This document shows positions 60,380 to 64,000 of a DNA stretch of 64,000 nucleotides, in pieces. The notes below the pieces were generated by a model, which saw only the letters and a program-made list of their open reading frames with translations, ran no database searches and was not told the origin of the DNA. Origin of the DNA: Ampelomyces quisqualis. Lineage: Eukaryota; Ascomycota; Dothideomycetes; Pleosporales; Phaeosphaeriaceae. The translations under genes and the position numbers were made by a program. The stretch is from positions 1,426,001 through 1,490,000 of the forward strand of contig JAGTXZ010000018.1 in assembly GCA_018398575.1 (NCBI GenBank), in the 5' to 3' direction. How positions within the stretch are numbered: position 1 is the stretch's first letter; every line of letters begins with the position of its first letter.

Positions 60380-61865
60380 AATTGCACTAGCTTTGCTGAC
60401 CGCCTGGATGATGTTTTAACATATGGCCAAGTAGAGTGGTACGAGGTAGTGGGACACACGTCGCCAGAGCTTATGATATAAAGATGTTGGATCATCAAGA
60501 CTACTGAGGAAATGTCAGTAGACATAGCGGGACTCGTGATCCAGAACTTCGTAGTTAAGAGGGGCAGCAAGTTGGGGTTGAGTGACGGCAGCTGCGGCAA
60601 GTGCCAACCGCGCAGGAACTTGTTGAATCGGTACAGAGGCAATATTGTGACGGGATGCACTGCTGGCTGCACTAGAAAGGCCTCAGTGTTGATTAGGATC
60701 TCAGCCGGTGCCGGGAGGGCAGAGTCCTGGAGTGGTACAACTGTAGCGGCCGTAACAGCTGGCTCAGTAGGATTGTTCTGATCTAGTGCCGAGGCTACTA
60801 CATTCCACTCCTGGAGGATTGGGGCGCGGCATTCCGGACAATGGTTGCGATGAGCGTTGTTAGAAGCTATCTACATCTCGAGGCACTTCTGACCACAGAT
60901 ATGACGGCAATTTTCAAGTGCCACTGGTGAGTGCTCGTCGCTGTAGTCCTCATAGCACAAGCCGCATTCATTATCCATGGACAGATCAGTAGCTGCATTG
61001 GCTGAGCGATTGGCGGAAGATGACGACTGAAGGCGCAGAGGCGGGTGGAGTGTGGTAGGCAACGACTGTGGTCTTCCTGGTCGTAGCTGTGAATTGATCC
61101 TTGTGAGGGCTGATTCTCGTCCGGCATGGGTATATTTTTTGATCTCGTTTCGCTAACCGTGATAGAACCCGCGCGAAACGCAGCCTGAAGCGACTCGATA
61201 ACCTGAGAATTTTCCATATGAGCACCGACACCAAGGACTTCGATTGAGACTCTACTCCTCGACCCCATTGAAGGATCAGCTGGCTTCAATGGGACACTAG
61301 TGTGGACGGTTGCGGACATCGTAAGCAGAAGTAAGCGCCTCTCGCGGCTGGTTTTGAACGCAGCATACTACTCCTGCATCTATTCCATGCGTTGTGCTTC
61401 GCTCTTCGAGTCGAATACTAACTTTTCCAGCCCTGCCACGAAGGCAACCACTTTCGGAATACGCTTCGCTGGCTCGACCACGATGGCATCGAAAGCGTCC
61501 GACGTAATGAAAAATTCTTACTCAGAATTGTACGTGCTCGGCGCAGTCATGGGCATCTTCTCAGCCAAGACAGTAACCTCATCAGTGGCTGGCGGAATCC
61601 GGGCCGGGACGTCCCCGAAGTGCGTTGGTAATCTCTCAAGTTTTCTCAAAGGCTCGATCCATCGTCTGAATTTGCTTCGGCGCAGCATAGGAAACCGAGT
61701 CTTCGCGTTGATCTTGAACTTGTACAACCGTCGAAACATTCTACGAACTCGGGTGATCTTTGCCTCTTGGGAGGTCCGCCGGGTCATGTATAGTGTGAAC
61801 AGTGCCTTGTTGCGTGCGACAGGCTCTACTGGTAGGACGTTAATCAATACCAACCAACCAACCAA
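60380..61865 (-). pseudogene. RING-finger (C3HC4) protein relic
   Basis: In the minus frame a classic RING is seen: CGLCYEDY, then ENCRHICGQKC, then NHCPECRAPI (about 60980-60830). It is interrupted by TAG at 60871-60873, where a Trp or similar is expected. Upstream in the same direction a long frame (from 61865) continues through stops at about 61513 (TAA), 61380-61382 (TAG) and 61368-61370 (TAG) and changes frame between about 61130 and 61060. Downstream, an open frame continues to 60376 with no other domain. RING proteins of this class are E3 ubiquitin ligases. Introns cannot be excluded for the frame change, but the in-domain TAG in a CCA-to-CTA context argues for a dead gene. Confidence 0.6.
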
Positions 61866-62007
61866 CCGGCTCTACTGGGGGACTATTCAGTATGCCCCAA
61901 GTAAATACAGAAGCAGAAATACAAGCCGGTCGCGACGATTTACAGATGATCGCACGTGTGCTGGAAGACGAAATCGGGGAGGGCGATCCTGGCAAGGTGC
62001 CGAAAGC

Positions 62008-62376
62008 CTATTTCTCCCGCACAAAGTTGACAATATCAAACAGACTGTAGCGAGCTCCTCTGGCGACAATGTCTGGCTCGGTTATCTCCGTGGACAACAG
62101 GGATGTCCTCGTTGCATTGCGGCCTCGAATAGCTACCCACCTGTCTTGGCACCGGTCGCAATGAACGTAATTGACATGACAGGCACCAGGAGCCACCTTG
62201 AGATGAAACTGGAGAGCTGTTTTGTGGTGATGGCATTTCGGAAAATTGTCATGAAAAGTATGGATCCAACAGCCTGGTGGAAGAGGCTCGTATTGATCAT
62301 TACTCTGCGGCGGAGACGCGGTACCCGACGAGTTGGGAAGAAGAACTGGAGCTGCGACTAGAGAATCATGAGTCAA
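62008..62376 (-). pseudogene. Cys/His-rich fragment, probable 5' part of the RING-protein relic
   Basis: A 122-codon minus frame opening with TTG rather than ATG. It contains CHHHKTALQFHLKVAPGACH, then VHCDRCQDRW and ATRTSLLS, a Cys/His pattern that could bind zinc. The only nearby ATG (62404) is in another frame, suggesting a frameshift or a missed intron. It ends at TAG near 62008. It may belong to the RING relic 140 bp further on. Confidence 0.4.
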
Positions 62377-62951
62377 ACGGTGTGGTGTGATGAGTATCTG
62401 CCATGGCGGCGGGTACTAAGTCGATGCCGGTGGTGGGGGGCGAATGTGCCACGACCGCTAAATTGGTTGAATTAGACTGGTGGGCGCCGGTGAAAGTGTA
62501 GGCATATATTGATACGAATAAAGGTGTACAAAGTGTATGTGAAGTCCAAGGTAGAGACATTGGACCCTACGAGAGCTCCAGTGTCCGAAATTATCATTGT
62601 GTCATCTGCTTGATTGCGTGGTCTGAGGGTAGACGACATGGTGAAGTGCTGGTGTGCTGCTGCGCACGCTATCGACTAAGGACAGCCAGCCAAGGTGGCA
62701 GCATACACAACCCAAGGCAGAAAAGAGAAATGGCTCACGGCAAGGGAAAGAGCCGCAAGTAATGGTTTACTTTGTCAGGCGGCGAGGTGCTGGAGAGCAG
62801 GTGGAGAGGTTGTTGATGGTGATGGTGCAGCGGCATGCTTAGTCAACTAGCGTCCGCACAAACCTTGGCAACGGAATATTCGAAATCGCCTGGACCGCGA
62901 CTTCATCAGCAACGACAACACCACACTGACGAGCCCCGACCAGCCGCCATC
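62377..62951. promoter_or_regulatory. Upstream region of ribosomal protein S18 gene
   Basis: 575 bp. It includes a 10-codon basic mini-frame (MAHGKGKSRK, 62730-62762) about 190 bp before the S18 start that could be an upstream ORF or chance. No TATA box is evident. Confidence 0.35.
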
Positions 62952-63834
62952 ATGTGTAAGTAAATGCCTCCACGATGCAACAGGGTCTCATGCTGACTGA
63001 ACATTAGCGCTCGTCACCGGAGAGAAGTCGAAGTACGTACTGCACCCTGAAACATCCTCTCGAATGTGCCGTCGCACTCCCCGCACCTCCACGAGGCTCG
63101 CAGCGAGGAATCCACTTGCGCAAGAAGAATCCTCTTTCCATGTCCAGTGTCATCGTGGGGCATTCGCTGGCGGCGCTACGAGTGCAGACCTGGCAGGCGC
63201 GACCCGACATGTCTGTTTCCCATAGGATGCTTCGAACTTGGAGAAAGTGAATGCATCGGCGAGGACCTGGGGTCTGACGAGCAACATGGGCATTCGTGCG
63301 CTGTAATCTACGTCGACGGACAGTGCTGACTGAAGGTGTTCAGCTTCCAATACATCATCCGTTTGTTGAACACGAACGTCGATGGAAAGCAAAAGGTCAT
63401 GTACGCCTTGACCAAGATCAAGGGTGTCGGTCGCCGCTACTCCAACTTGGTCTGCAAGAAAGCCGATGTCGATCTCGGCAAGCGCGCTGGTGACCTCACC
63501 TCGGAAGAGCTTGAGCGTATCGTCACCATCATCCAGAACCCTCTGCAATGTATGTTGCGATAATCGTCCCACGCAGCGAACAGAATGGTAACACCTCGCA
63601 GACAAGATTCCCAGCTGGTTCCTCAACAGGCAGCGCGATATCGTCGACGGCAAGGACAGCCAGATTCTCGCCAACGGTGTCGACAGCAAGCTCCGTGACG
63701 ATCTCGAGCGCTTGAAGAAGATCCGCGCTCACCGTGGTCTCCGTCACTACTGGGGTCTCCGTGTCCGTGGTCAGCACTCCAAGACCACTGGTCGCCGCGG
63801 CCGAACAGTCGGTGTGTCCAAGAAGAAGGGTTAA
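62952..63834 (+). CDS. rps18: 40S ribosomal protein S18 (uS13)
   Basis: Four exons, 62952-62955, 63008-63032, 63344-63549 and 63602-63834, encode 155 residues, the normal family length. The protein opens MSLVTGEKSNFQYI and carries [57 protein letters not shown] and the C-terminal [18 protein letters not shown], then SKKKG. uS13 sits in the head of the small subunit, contacting the large subunit and P-site tRNA. The first exon is only ATGT, an arrangement common in fungal ribosomal genes. Introns are 52, 311 and 52 bp; the long second intron has no clear snoRNA boxes. The junctions were fixed by the invariant family sequence. Confidence 0.97.
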
Positions 63835-64000
63835 AGGTTTTCGCATTGCGCTGGGCAGCTGGGGTACGGCTTCTACGAATCGGGTGGTGCACTTACGGTG
63901 TTTATCAAACGGCTTTCACACTCACATGCGATTTGCACGACATGGGATGGTGATGAATAACCACGGCTCAAAGTTGGCCGGATACAACTGTAACAAAAAC
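63835..64000. other. 3' flank of rps18
   Basis: 166 bp to the window end. It should hold the rps18 3' UTR; nothing else seen. Confidence 0.4.

Noticed and set aside
63529..63892. Minus-strand frames over rps18 exon 4
   Set aside because: Shadows of the highly conserved ribosomal protein gene on the plus strand.

Overview
The window is a piece of a filamentous ascomycete (Pezizomycotina) nuclear chromosome. The evidence is many short GT-AG introns of about 43-63 bp, recognisable fungal orthologues (NRDE-2, UTP10, ribosomal S18), a reducing polyketide synthase locus, and a 20-kb A+T-rich block whose coding relics are riddled with C-to-T/G-to-A stops, the signature of repeat-induced point mutation (RIP). 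I favour Dothideomycetes, but that is inference.

Layout. 1-7.8 kb is housekeeping: the 5' part of an NRDE-2 family gene (minus, running off the window) and, divergent from it, a complete UTP10 gene with four exons (plus). 7.9-26.1 kb is a putative secondary-metabolite region: a 14-TM type MFS transporter (minus), an alcohol-acetyltransferase-like protein (minus), a rhodopsin-domain seven-TM protein (minus), an alpha-oxoamine synthase (PLP enzyme, plus) and a nine-exon highly reducing PKS (KS-AT-DH-MT-ER-KR-ACP, no release domain, plus). The oxoamine synthase immediately upstream of a PKS without a thioesterase suggests that the chain leaves by PLP-dependent decarboxylative condensation with an amino acid, as in fumonisin-like or curvulamine-like pathways. 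No P450 or pathway transcription factor is visible.

28.2-48.2 kb is a RIP-degraded mobile-element island with almost no reading frames. Its two edges carry inverted repeats sharing CCGCAACAAACAAAT, exactly bordered by the 8-bp direct repeat TAACCATC. The whole 19.9 kb is therefore best read as one large DNA transposon, itself containing a complete-structure Ty3/gypsy chromovirus relic (29416-36209; two 438-bp LTRs, 5-bp target duplication, purine tract) and a Tnp2-like transposase relic (about 45.5-47.1 kb).

48.5-57 kb holds two intact plus-strand genes: an acidic/basic nuclear-type protein of unknown function and a very large DH-domain (RhoGEF-like) protein. 57.6-62.4 kb is a gene graveyard on the minus strand: a DUF4419 pseudogene and RING-finger protein relics in which tryptophan codons have become stops. 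The window closes with the four-exon gene for 40S ribosomal protein S18 (plus). No tRNA, rRNA or CRISPR array was found.
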